DNA from: Thalassocella blandensis
Lineage (GTDB): Bacteria; Pseudomonadota; Gammaproteobacteria; Pseudomonadales; Cellvibrionaceae
Length of the DNA stretch: 64,000 nucleotides
Assembly (NCBI GenBank): GCA_902141825.1
Contig: CABFPG010000008.1
Location: 211,288-275,287 of the forward strand
Direction: 5' to 3'
In this document: positions 37,452 through 46,099 of the stretch, piece after piece
Numbering within the stretch: position 1 is the first letter of the stretch
Layout: each line of letters begins with the position of its first letter
Program-made: the position numbers and the translations under genes
The notes under the pieces: generated by a model
The model's input: only the letters and a program-made list of their open reading frames with translations
Database searches by the model: none
Told to the model about the DNA's origin: nothing

Positions 37452-39047
37452 CTATGGGCTAATGCAGCTGCTTCCGCTTCCCACATCACCCAACACGTTC
37501 ATTTCCACCAATGAGTATCCCCACTGAGGAAGGGCTTTCTCTGTGCCTGACACTCGAACATAACGCGCAATATGAGAAGCATACGAAAATTCATTGAATG
37601 TTTCGGAATTGTCTTCCACGTTATTTACTATTTGCCAACTGCTGCCATCGGTAGAGGTAAGAATTTGATAATCAATAGCGTAGGCAGCATCCCAAAACAT
37701 TTGTATTTTTCGGATACTGTAAATTCCCCCTAAATCAACTTGAGCCCATTGGTCACCACTATATTCACTCGCCCAGCGAGATCCACTCTCATCACCATCC
37801 ACAATGCGAAAAGGTTCGTAACCCGCGGCGACATAACTGGAAGCGAGTACCGGTTTGTTGAGAGCCAGGTTCTGCAATTGCCCCTGGCAGTGGGACGCAG
37901 GGGAAAGTATTGCTGAATCCGTGACGTTTGCTGCTGGACTGCCACTATCGTAGGCAATTACTTTGGCTTGATACTCCGCAAAATCCTGCTGAGTGATATC
38001 CTCAATTGCCAGGGATGCGCTGGACTGAATGCACTGACCGTTCTTAAACCATCCAATGTCATTATATGAACTTGTGATGGCAAAACTCAATTCCCGTGAC
38101 TCACCAACACAGGCACTGGCAGATTGAGGTTGACTGGCGATGACCGACTGATCTATTCCCGGTATCACACTAAAATAATTATATAAAAACCAGGTTCCGC
38201 CCATGATATTGAGGTTCTGTTTCCAACTTCCGCTCAATTGTTGATAGCCTGAAAACCAGGTTTTAAATGGTTGATCCATGGAGTGATTTTCCAACCATGG
38301 CCCCATAAAGTAAGATGTTGGGTCACCCGTATTGCTCGGGCCCTCGTTAGAAAAAATAGGGGCGATTTTAATCGCTGAATTACCTGCGGCTAAAAACTCC
38401 AAGCGCTCAACGCCATATTGAATAATGTCTGTATCGTGCTGCCGATAAAAGTGGACTAACACCCGATCCACGGCGTTCGCGAGACTAAGCCCTTCATCTT
38501 CAGTAATCCAGCCAATATATATTTCTGTTTCGAGATTTTGCTGATTTGCAATTCCACGAAAATGATTTAAAAGAGATAAGGTCGTTGCAAAAGCTTGTTC
38601 GCGAGTTGGAGAATTCCAAAATTCATATTCCAGGTTTAATACATCCACTTTTTCCATTTCACTGTGGGCTGAATTGTAAGCCGATATTTCATTCGCGCCG
38701 TCTATTGACCCTAATGCCGCCCCAACCTCGTCAATACCGTAAAACTGCTTCCCTTTCGCTATCAAGCTGGCTAATTGTGCTTGCCGAGTAGCATTAGCAC
38801 TCATTCCTTCCAGGTTGTAAAAGATCAAATAGTTAAAGCCGTGATGTTTGGCAAACTCCAGTAAATCGGTTTCTTTTTGGGTGTTCCCCAAAATTCCGGT
38901 GTCATCGTACCCGAGCGAAACGTACATTCCATTTATTGCAACACACTCGCCCCCCAAAAATGCGGAGCTTTGCGAGTAGGTATTTCCTGCAAATAAGAAC
39001 AAGCTGAGAATAACGGTAAAGAACCCGCTGTGTTTAAACGTGCGCAT
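37452..39047 (-). CDS. Secreted protein with C-terminal F5/8 type C (CBM32-like) domain
   Basis: A 531-residue exported protein. The signal peptide is followed by a region of about 30-290 resembling a glycosidase-like TIM barrel (MYVSLGYDDTGILGNTQKET, NYLIFYNLEGMSA, ILVHFYRQHDTDIIQYG), an Ig-like segment at about 310-390 (SQPQSASACVGESRELSFAI), and a discoidin/CBM32-like module at about 395-525 (NLALNKPVLASSYVAAGYEP, DGDESGSRWASEYSGDQWAQV). The start at 39047 follows GAGGTGG; a TTG at 39059 is part of that ribosome site. Probably binds and perhaps cleaves a glycan; no catalytic residues can be assigned. Confidence 0.75.
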   Translation of the reverse strand: MRTFKHSGFFTVILSLFLFAGNTYSQSSAFLGGECVAINGMYVSLGYDDTGILGNTQKETDLLEFAKHHGFNYLIFYNLEGMSANATRQAQLASLIAKGKQFYGIDEVGAALGSIDGANEISAYNSAHSEMEKVDVLNLEYEFWNSPTREQAFATTLSLLNHFRGIANQQNLETEIYIGWITEDEGLSLANAVDRVLVHFYRQHDTDIIQYGVERLEFLAAGNSAIKIAPIFSNEGPSNTGDPTSYFMGPWLENHSMDQPFKTWFSGYQQLSGSWKQNLNIMGGTWFLYNYFSVIPGIDQSVIASQPQSASACVGESRELSFAITSSYNDIGWFKNGQCIQSSASLAIEDITQQDFAEYQAKVIAYDSGSPAANVTDSAILSPASHCQGQLQNLALNKPVLASSYVAAGYEPFRIVDGDESGSRWASEYSGDQWAQVDLGGIYSIRKIQMFWDAAYAIDYQILTSTDGSSWQIVNNVEDNSETFNEFSYASHIARYVRVSGTEKALPQWGYSLVEMNVLGDVGSGSSCISP

Positions 39048-39071
39048 AAACCACCTCAATAATTAGAGAAT

Positions 39072-39097
39072 AAAAAACGGCCCGTGGGAGTCGGGCC
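39072..39097 (-). terminator. Terminator after the glycan-locus TonB receptor
   Basis: Read on the minus strand, GGCCCG pairs with CGGGCC over a seven-base loop, followed by GTTTTTT. Confidence 0.85.
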
Positions 39098-39114
39098 AAG
39101 AGGTACCGATTGAA

Positions 39115-41952
39115 TTAAAAGCTGGCGCGAAGCCCCAGAGAATATAGCGACCCGAAATCCTCGTAGCCGACAAACTGGTTTTCATGTCGCCCATATTTAT
39201 TTATGGTTTCACCCGTCGCATTGATCACATCAAAGAAAGTTGTGAAATGCTCGGTAAGGTCGTAGCTTAGACTAATGTCGACTGTGCCATAGTCATCGTA
39301 GTACACGGGCTCATTTGAAGGGCCACTAAACACAATCCCGACAAATTCCGTGCGGTAGTTGTAAGCCACTCGTCCCTGGAATTTATTTTTTCCATAGAAC
39401 ACTGACACGTTGCCAGTGTCACTTAACCCGGGAAGTGCAAATTGCTCTGCATCGACTGAGTCACTCAATGATGCAGAACTGTCAACATAGGTATAGTTTG
39501 CGGTAAAGCCCAATCCATTATCCAAGGTATAGGTCAGGTTAATTTCAGCACCTTCGATCGTTGCATTTTTACTATTCCGAGGACGGGTGACGTTGAAGTC
39601 ACGCCAGGCAGGATCGTCCACCTCGATATTGTTAAATGTTTCTACTTCCGTACGACGCACAATAAAATTATCAATTTCTTTTCGATAAAGCGCTAATGCC
39701 AGGATACTGGATTTATCAAAATAATATTCAAATGAAATATCGTAATTTGTGGAGCGGAACGGTTGCAGATCGGGATTGCCCCCCATTGCATTTCTCACCG
39801 ATGTTGTGGTGGTGCTGTAAGAAAGATAGGGTGCCAACGCCGACAGCGTTGGTCGTGTTAAGGTTTTGCTGACAGCACCGCGAATATAGAATTCATCTGT
39901 AACTTCATAAGTGGCATTTACAGATGGCAGCCAGTTGTCATAGCGACTGTCTTTTTTCACGGGTGAACCCGCTTCGTCATCCAGTATTTGCACTAACCAA
40001 GGGGAAGGAGGTTCACCCTCACCCGTTGATTCTCGTTCAAGCCCTGTTAATACAGCACTGGTGCCACTGGAACTCACGTCTGTTTGTGTATAGCGGATTC
40101 CAGCACTTAAATCGAGTGTGCGGGCCAATACCTGCGTACTTAAATCAGCTTCCAAATAGAGCGATGCAATTTTTTCTTCTATTTCATAGGAGTCATTGGA
40201 TTTCACTGCGTCCCAGCTGCTGCCATTGGCAATAAAAGCTTCTTTTGATGCGATACCGGTTGGCGTATCTGCGCGTGTACGTCCATCCAAATTGTTTGCC
40301 ATCCAGTTGCGATAAGCCGTTGGATCAATCATATACACATCATTGATTAAACCTCCGAAATCGCCGTCTACGGTTCTAATCCCTGTGACAATATTGTTGT
40401 AATCAATTTCCTGTCCTGTGGCGAGCCCGTGATACATGCGTCGAATTAGATCCGGGGTTTGCCAGAACTCCGTTTGTTTTTTTGCTGTTGTATGGTTTGC
40501 TCCCAGCTTAACGCTTGTCCACAAATCACTGTTTGGCTCCCATACAACATCAATTTTAAACTCATCATTGGTGCCTTTGTTATACACACCATCGTTAGAC
40601 GAAATTCGTGCTCGAAGGTCCTGCATATTTTGACTGCCCATTTCCGGCTGGATCGCATCGATATCGCGATATTGGAAATCTGGGATGCCACCATTGGAGG
40701 TTACGATATATCCTGGGCGGTTTAAAAATTCGAGAATGTATAATCGGTCTAAACCACGATTATCCAGTTCAGCTTCAGCATGTGAGAGATCAATCACCGC
40801 TTTAATATTATCGGTAGGCGTCCACTCCACATTAAAACCTCCGATAATTGATTCTGTCGGTCGCTCTGTGGTTGTTAATAAATGCGCGTAACCACTGATG
40901 TTATACCCATCGGCATAACCGTGATCCAACACAGAGTAAAACCCATTTTCGTCCACCTGGTTAGCATCAGACAAAGACGGAGCCCAAAGATAAGATCCCG
41001 TGGAATATTCAGCCGTAGAGATGCTGTAATCTGAATAAATAGCATCCGCGGTAAATTGCAAAGTGTCAGTTGGGCGTGCCTGGAATACAATATTGCCGCC
41101 AACACGCTTGCGCTTTTCGTCCACCGCGCCAGCGTAAATACTCTGGATTCGGTAGGTGTCTTCCTCCAGGCCATCACCAGAATATGCATAACCGCCGCCC
41201 CAGCCCTGACTGGGGTCGGTAAAAGTGAGAAAAGGCTCAATATCTGTATCGACAATGTATTCGTTTTTAACGGTGTATTTTTCGGTAGACCGCTCCTGAT
41301 AAGTCATAGAAGCTAAAATACCAAAACGCCCATCGTCAAACGTATTGCTGATAATAAAAGAGCCCTGTGGGCGAGTGTCCCCACTGTTTTCTTCAAACAT
41401 GCCCTTAGCGCTTCCTGCAAACTTAAATCCATCAAAATCAAAAGGACGCGCAGTAACAATATCAACCGTGCCTCCTAACCCGCCTTCTTTCAAACTTGCA
41501 GCGGAAGTTTTAAATACATCTACACGATTGATTAGCTCCGCGGCCAGCGTATCAAAACTGAAAGCACGCTCTTCATTTTCAGATGCCGGCGTTCTGCCGT
41601 TCACCAGTACCGCGGAAAAGTCTGGGCCCAGGCCACGAATACTCACATAGCGCCCTTCTCCGCTGGAACGATCAATCGCGACGCCTGATATACGCTGCAA
41701 TGCATCGGCAATATTATTGTCAGGAAATTTACCCAGGTCTTCAGACGAAATTCCATCGGATATCAACTTCTGCGCACGCTTTCTGTCAATACTGCGTTCA
41801 ATACTTCCCGCAATACCTTTCACCACCACTTCCTCAATATCCGCATCGTTACGAACGGTTTGAGCGTTATTGGGGGATTGCGCCATTACACTGGCAGGGA
41901 GTGCCGATATCACCCCGATGATCGCGACAGACAAAGCGGACTTTTTATACAT
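39115..41952 (-). CDS. TonB-dependent receptor
   Basis: A 945-residue outer-membrane receptor with a signal peptide (ending SVMAQ), a TonB-box-like stretch (IEEVVVKG), a plug domain with LGKFPDNNIADALQRISGVAIDR and RYVSIRGLGPDFSAVLVNGR, and a barrel ending in SLYSLGLRASF. This plug pattern is the TIGR01782-type receptor often found with sugar and chitin use genes. It starts the same-strand cluster with the CBM32-like protein, GH20 enzyme and sulfotransferase, though a terminator separates it from them. The likely ligand is an amino-sugar oligosaccharide, judged only from neighbours. Confidence 0.93.
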   Translation of the reverse strand: MYKKSALSVAIIGVISALPASVMAQSPNNAQTVRNDADIEEVVVKGIAGSIERSIDRKRAQKLISDGISSEDLGKFPDNNIADALQRISGVAIDRSSGEGRYVSIRGLGPDFSAVLVNGRTPASENEERAFSFDTLAAELINRVDVFKTSAASLKEGGLGGTVDIVTARPFDFDGFKFAGSAKGMFEENSGDTRPQGSFIISNTFDDGRFGILASMTYQERSTEKYTVKNEYIVDTDIEPFLTFTDPSQGWGGGYAYSGDGLEEDTYRIQSIYAGAVDEKRKRVGGNIVFQARPTDTLQFTADAIYSDYSISTAEYSTGSYLWAPSLSDANQVDENGFYSVLDHGYADGYNISGYAHLLTTTERPTESIIGGFNVEWTPTDNIKAVIDLSHAEAELDNRGLDRLYILEFLNRPGYIVTSNGGIPDFQYRDIDAIQPEMGSQNMQDLRARISSNDGVYNKGTNDEFKIDVVWEPNSDLWTSVKLGANHTTAKKQTEFWQTPDLIRRMYHGLATGQEIDYNNIVTGIRTVDGDFGGLINDVYMIDPTAYRNWMANNLDGRTRADTPTGIASKEAFIANGSSWDAVKSNDSYEIEEKIASLYLEADLSTQVLARTLDLSAGIRYTQTDVSSSGTSAVLTGLERESTGEGEPPSPWLVQILDDEAGSPVKKDSRYDNWLPSVNATYEVTDEFYIRGAVSKTLTRPTLSALAPYLSYSTTTTSVRNAMGGNPDLQPFRSTNYDISFEYYFDKSSILALALYRKEIDNFIVRRTEVETFNNIEVDDPAWRDFNVTRPRNSKNATIEGAEINLTYTLDNGLGFTANYTYVDSSASLSDSVDAEQFALPGLSDTGNVSVFYGKNKFQGRVAYNYRTEFVGIVFSGPSNEPVYYDDYGTVDISLSYDLTEHFTTFFDVINATGETINKYGRHENQFVGYEDFGSLYSLGLRASF

Positions 41953-42533
41953 CTTTTAGACTCCTGGCATAACGCAGCATATGACATTCGAAACGTTATA
42001 CAAAAATTGTAATCAATAACGTTAAACGATTATTTTTCAGCGCCTGACACTCTGTGAAGAGTATACAACCTAAGCATCGTAACGCTGCTGTCATTGCATT
42101 AATCCACAACCGTGAACATGCCGCGACTCAGTTTCCAAAAAACCGGCAAAATGGGCCGAACCACTTTGCTAAAATAAGTGGTCCCTTTACTAAGCTTATG
42201 TATTTAAAGCGATTTTTGCCAAAGTCACATTACACGCGAATGTAAAAACCGGCACTTGGAATCAGCCAAACACAAGCCAAATATGCTCTCTGCGCTCTTA
42301 TAGAAAAGGTTAGATTTGAAAATCCTGACAAGAGAATAACAATTAAAACATTCCGGCTTTACACTTCTGCCCCAGAACCAAAACGCTCTAAGATGAAAAC
42401 CCAGAAAATGGAAAAGTAGAAAGTAGAAAGTAGAAAAAGGAAAGCTGAAAAAGAAAACGATTAGGAATAATAATCAAGTAGCGAAACAGTAAACAAATAG
42501 CGAAACAAAAGAACAAAACCGCAGCGCTAACAC
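41953..42533. other. Intergenic region with short tandem repeats
   Basis: About 580 bp. It holds the receptor promoter region and, at 42414-42440, three tandem AAAGTAG heptamers followed by degenerate copies in a purine-rich run to about 42510. A 63-codon frame at 42054-42245 has no support. Confidence 0.5.
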
Positions 42534-43433
42534 TCACCCCACACGCTTAGACTTCTCCTTCAACCGATACATATCTTTATCTGCATGACTGAGTAAGGTA
42601 TCAGAATCTTCGCCATCTTCAGGATAATACGCAATACCAATACTGCAGGACGGGGGCGCCAGGCCATGCAAAGCCATTCCCAACGGCTCCGACATAACGG
42701 TCGCAATTTGCTGAACCTTTTTTTGCACTGACAGCTCCACAGCCTGCGGCCCTCTTCCCGATACGGCTTCATCGGCCTGGAGATCCGTCAGCAAAATAAT
42801 AAACTCATCGCCCCCCATACGCGCAACCGTGTCGGTTTCTCGCACACAGTGCTCTAAACGTTGCGCAATCGTACACAGTACGCGATCGCCCGTAGCGTGG
42901 CCGAATGTATCATTAATATATTTAAAATCATTCAGATCCAAAAACAGTAACGCCAAACGCGTTTGATGTCGATGAGCTGCACGCAACGCAGAATCCAATC
43001 GATCACTAAACAACGAGCGGTTGGCCAGTCCAGTCAAAGGATCATGCAAGGCTAAAAAATGCAGCTTATCTTCCGCCGCCCTTAAAGCCGTTACATCTCT
43101 TGCCACACCTATTCTCACACCATCTTCTTCAGACCAGCGAGCAGACCATAGAATGTGTACCACCGAGCCATTTTTATGTAAATAACGATTACGGAAATCT
43201 GTGTGTGATTGGCCATTCATTATTCTCGCTATCGATGCGATCGTTATTTCCAGATCATCAGGGTGCATGTAATCCGTAATAAGCGTACCCACCATCTGCT
43301 CTGCCTTATACCCAAGTAATGATTCACATGCATCACTGACAAACACAATGTAATTGTCTTTATCAACGACAAAAACCGTATCCAGCATTAGATTTATGAG
43401 CTTGGGAAAGAGTGCTTTCAGATCAACCGACAT
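42534..43433 (-). CDS. PAS-GGDEF diguanylate cyclase
   Basis: A 299-residue protein. A PAS domain with PAC extension covers about 10-120 (VFVVDKDNYIVFVSDACESL, HKNGSVVHILWSARW), and a complete GGDEF domain about 125-295 with DPLTGLANRSLF and the active site MGGDEFIILL. No membrane helix is seen, so the sensor is cytoplasmic. It should make cyclic di-GMP in response to a ligand or redox change at the PAS domain. An RxxD inhibitory site is not obvious upstream of GGDEF. A perfect 24-bp palindrome lies 70 bp upstream of its start. Confidence 0.92.
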   Translation of the reverse strand: MSVDLKALFPKLINLMLDTVFVVDKDNYIVFVSDACESLLGYKAEQMVGTLITDYMHPDDLEITIASIARIMNGQSHTDFRNRYLHKNGSVVHILWSARWSEEDGVRIGVARDVTALRAAEDKLHFLALHDPLTGLANRSLFSDRLDSALRAAHRHQTRLALLFLDLNDFKYINDTFGHATGDRVLCTIAQRLEHCVRETDTVARMGGDEFIILLTDLQADEAVSGRGPQAVELSVQKKVQQIATVMSEPLGMALHGLAPPSCSIGIAYYPEDGEDSDTLLSHADKDMYRLKEKSKRVG

Positions 43434-43502
43434 CTTGAGAGATTATTTTGTTTCGAATAGCTTGATTATAGACCGTCACGTGAGAGGCAGCAGGAAGAAT
43501 CC

Positions 43503-43526
43503 TCAGGTTAGTCCGGACTAACCTGA
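43503..43526. promoter_or_regulatory. Perfect 24-bp palindrome upstream of the diguanylate cyclase gene
   Basis: Each half reads TCAGGTTAGTCC. There is no U-run after it, so a repressor or activator site is more likely than a terminator. The AGGTTA...TAACCT half-sites recur in the hydrolase/CGNR promoter about 1.1 kb away. Confidence 0.5.
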
Positions 43527-43648
43527 AATCCTACCGCCTCCTGTTTTCATCAATGGCACGTCTCCTGCCAAGCCTGTTAAAAAGCCCTTTAAAAGCGCCC
43601 CCATAAGCGCTTCGCATGCGCATCTCGCAAATAATCGCCAGGTTCACA

Positions 43649-44575
43649 TTATTGGGCATGCTTAACCAGAAACCGACGCACCACCGGAATAATTTCCTCC
43701 GCGTGCGTTTCTAAAGCAAAGTGCCCGGTATCGTAAAAGCGAACATCTGCATCGGGAATATCACGCTTCCAGGCCTCAGCACCAGCTGGCAGAAAAAAAG
43801 GATCATTCTGCCCCCAAACCGCCAGTAAAGGCGGCTGATGAGTCCGGAAATACGCCTGATACTGCGGATATTGCGCAACATTGGATGCGTAGTCCAACAA
43901 TAAATCCAATTGAATATCTGCCATTCCGGGCCGGGATATCTGCCCTCCTTCCAGGGTATAGCCGTCCGGGGAAATACGTGAAGTGTCCTTCACCCCTTCA
44001 AAATACTGCCACTTAATAGAATCCGGTGTTGGGAAATCACGTAACGCGTGTCGATTTTCAGGCGAAGGATCTTGCCAGTATTTTTTAATAAGATCCCAGC
44101 CATCACCAAGCCCCGCTTCGTAAGCATTCCCATTTTGAGACACGATTGCCGTCACCTGTGAAGGCTTCGCAACCGCCAAACGCCACGCGACAGGCGCCCC
44201 ATAATCGTGAACAACCAATGCATATCGACTGAGATTTAACTGCTCCAAAAATTGCGCAATCGTTTCCGCAAGGTTGGCAAAAGTGTAAGTAAAAGCCTCC
44301 TTCGGCGGGGATTGTGTAAAGCCGAATGCGGGGAGATCAACTGCAACCACGTAAAAATCATTGGCCAATGCAGTGATGACCTCCCGCCACATAAACGACG
44401 ACGCAGCAAACCCGTGCAAAAGCACTACGGCAGGCTTCGAGGGATCACCCGCCTCGCGATAAAACAGATTCACCTCCCCCACCGGCATATAACAATACCT
44501 TACCAAGGCCCCAGAAAATTCTGACTTACTTTCTTCAGAGGATATATCAGGTACATTTTTACTCATTAAACTCAT
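43649..44575 (-). CDS. Alpha/beta hydrolase (haloalkane dehalogenase/epoxide hydrolase-like)
   Basis: A 308-residue alpha/beta-hydrolase. The oxyanion-hole region reads VLLHGFAASSFMW and the nucleophile elbow VVHDYGAPVAW, where an aspartate (Asp124) replaces serine, as in haloalkane dehalogenases and epoxide hydrolases; the catalytic histidine is His285 in TGHFALE. A cap domain lies between. The start at 44575 has GAGG five nt upstream; a frame extending to 44623 crosses the operator region. It is divergent from a CGNR regulator with shared operators and is probably controlled by it. Substrate unknown. Confidence 0.85.
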   Translation of the reverse strand: MSLMSKNVPDISSEESKSEFSGALVRYCYMPVGEVNLFYREAGDPSKPAVVLLHGFAASSFMWREVITALANDFYVVAVDLPAFGFTQSPPKEAFTYTFANLAETIAQFLEQLNLSRYALVVHDYGAPVAWRLAVAKPSQVTAIVSQNGNAYEAGLGDGWDLIKKYWQDPSPENRHALRDFPTPDSIKWQYFEGVKDTSRISPDGYTLEGGQISRPGMADIQLDLLLDYASNVAQYPQYQAYFRTHQPPLLAVWGQNDPFFLPAGAEAWKRDIPDADVRFYDTGHFALETHAEEIIPVVRRFLVKHAQ

Positions 44576-44589
44576 AACCACCTCAAAAA

Positions 44590-44660
44590 TAACCGTTAAT
44601 ATGTATTTTTGTAGGTTACTCATTTTTATGATAACCTGTCAAACATCAAATTAACGGTTA
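44590..44660. promoter_or_regulatory. Nested inverted repeats in divergent hydrolase/CGNR promoter
   Basis: An outer pair, TAACCGTTAAT at 44590-44600 and ATTAACGGTTA at 44650-44660, encloses an inner pair, AGGTTA at 44613-44618 and TAACCT at 44632-44637. All four share a TAACC half-site. This layout fits cooperative binding of a dimer that controls both divergent genes; the CGNR protein is the obvious candidate (inference). Confidence 0.55.
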
Positions 44661-44671
44661 CATTGATATTT

Positions 44672-45241
44672 ATGCCAAATACACCCGCTCCCCTATTCAT
44701 TGCCAACAATCTCGCCCTGGACTTTATCAACACAGCCTATGGCACTGGTGACCAGCACGTTGACTGTCTAGACAATGACAAAAGCGTATTGCACTGGCTT
44801 CAACTCGCCAACGCCGTAGACCATCAAATTCAACACTCACCGGAAAATTTAGCAGCGCTGGCCATCGCCCTGCGCAACCAGGCAAGTACCATTTTGCAAG
44901 CCGCGAAAATTGAAAAACCTATAGACCCTGTCGTGATCAATCAGATTTTATTAGAAGGGAATCCCATCCAGAATTTGGCTTGGGAAAAAAACGAAAAGAA
45001 ATATCGCGGTCACACACACATGCGAGACAACACACCCGCCAGCCTCCTTTACCCCGTCGCGCAATCTCTGGTGAAACTTTTAACGGAAGAAAACCTACAC
45101 CTCGTGAAAACCTGTGAGGCACACGACTGCGTGCTCCTGTTTCACGACACAACGAAATCCCACAGACGTCGGTGGTGCAGCATGGCGATGTGCGGCAACA
45201 GAGCCAAAGCCGCCAGCCACAGAATGAGAAAGAAAAACTAA
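44672..45241 (+). CDS. CGNR zinc-finger / ABATE domain regulator
   Basis: A 189-residue protein with an N-terminal ABATE-type stress-regulator domain (FIANNLALDFINT) and a C-terminal CGNR zinc finger. The finger shows C-x-H-x-C (CEAHDC) followed by RRWCSMAMCGNRAKAASH. The family is thought to act as DNA-binding regulators. The start chosen is ATG 44672; a TTG three codons upstream is possible. Divergent from the hydrolase gene with operators between. Confidence 0.85.
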   Translation: MPNTPAPLFIANNLALDFINTAYGTGDQHVDCLDNDKSVLHWLQLANAVDHQIQHSPENLAALAIALRNQASTILQAAKIEKPIDPVVINQILLEGNPIQNLAWEKNEKKYRGHTHMRDNTPASLLYPVAQSLVKLLTEENLHLVKTCEAHDCVLLFHDTTKSHRRRWCSMAMCGNRAKAASHRMRKKN

Positions 45242-45432
45242 ATCACCTTAACAACACAAGGCTAAAAAAAGGGAAACCAAGAAACAAACCTCTTTTTGCC
45301 TAACATTAAAATGTACTAGTCCCACATTGCCTCATCACCGGTGCGTAGAAAATCCCTTTACAACAATGAACACACAAGCACAATGCGGAACTACAAAAAG
45401 TACGTTTCTCTGTAAATACAGAAAAAGTGCCT

Positions 45433-45663
45433 CTATGGCAGTACTGAACTTACCGAAAGCGTTTCATGTCGCCCACCTCGCGTAGCATCATAAGTAATTA
45501 ATACAGATGTAGCACCTTGAATACTGGCAAATGGATTATTACAATCAAATTGAATTGCACCACCAGTAAGCCCAGACAAATTTACATTCATAGGCTGCGC
45601 TGTCATCAAATGAATATGATCTGCTTTAGATTCAGCGGCTTGAACTAAAGTAATAGTCGACAT
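45433..45663 (-). CDS. Small hypothetical protein (76 residues)
   Basis: I do not recognise this protein. It has no signal peptide or membrane helix and looks like a small beta-rich domain (NVNLSGLTGGAIQFDCNNPF, SVLITYDATRGGRHETLSVS). AAAAGG stands about 9 nt before the ATG, and the coding pattern looks natural. It lies alone, divergent from the large unknown gene at 46100, with about 440 bp between, so a shared promoter region is possible. Confidence 0.5.
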   Translation of the reverse strand: MSTITLVQAAESKADHIHLMTAQPMNVNLSGLTGGAIQFDCNNPFASIQGATSVLITYDATRGGRHETLSVSSVLP

Positions 45664-46099
45664 AATAAATATACCTTTTCAAAAAATGGATTCCCTGGCA
45701 AACGAAATTGTATTGCCATTTTGTAAAATGCATCCCTGCATCAAAGAGTTCTACTCAAAATAGTGTGGAGCTCTTTATCCCTGCCACTAAAGACTAAAAC
45801 AAAATACTTTTTCAAAATATTACATTCCATTACATCCCAACGATTTACTCTCCTCGAATTTTACAACGCCTACTATCTACTGGCATTCATTGACAACTAA
45901 TTCTCAATTTACAGCATACCGAATTGGGTTAGGGGAATTAGTGTTGAGCCCGAGGTTGTCGCGTCGCCATATCAAACAATGGCATTTATATTCAAATAAA
46001 AGCAGTCAAATTTTTCAATGTAATACTTTGTAATATCTTCAAAAACGTTTTGGTTTTTATAATCCTCCATCTTTACACAACGAGAAAAAGGTGAACCTC
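45664..46099. other. Intergenic region between divergent unknown genes
   Basis: About 435 bp, AT-rich, no gene seen. AAAGG at its right end is the ribosome site of the next gene. Confidence 0.4.

Noticed and set aside
42054..42245. 63-codon forward frame
   Set aside because: No ribosome site, no hydrophobic or domain pattern, in a promoter region.
43503..43526. Palindrome as transcription terminator
   Set aside because: Perfect symmetry without a U-run on either strand; regulatory site more likely.
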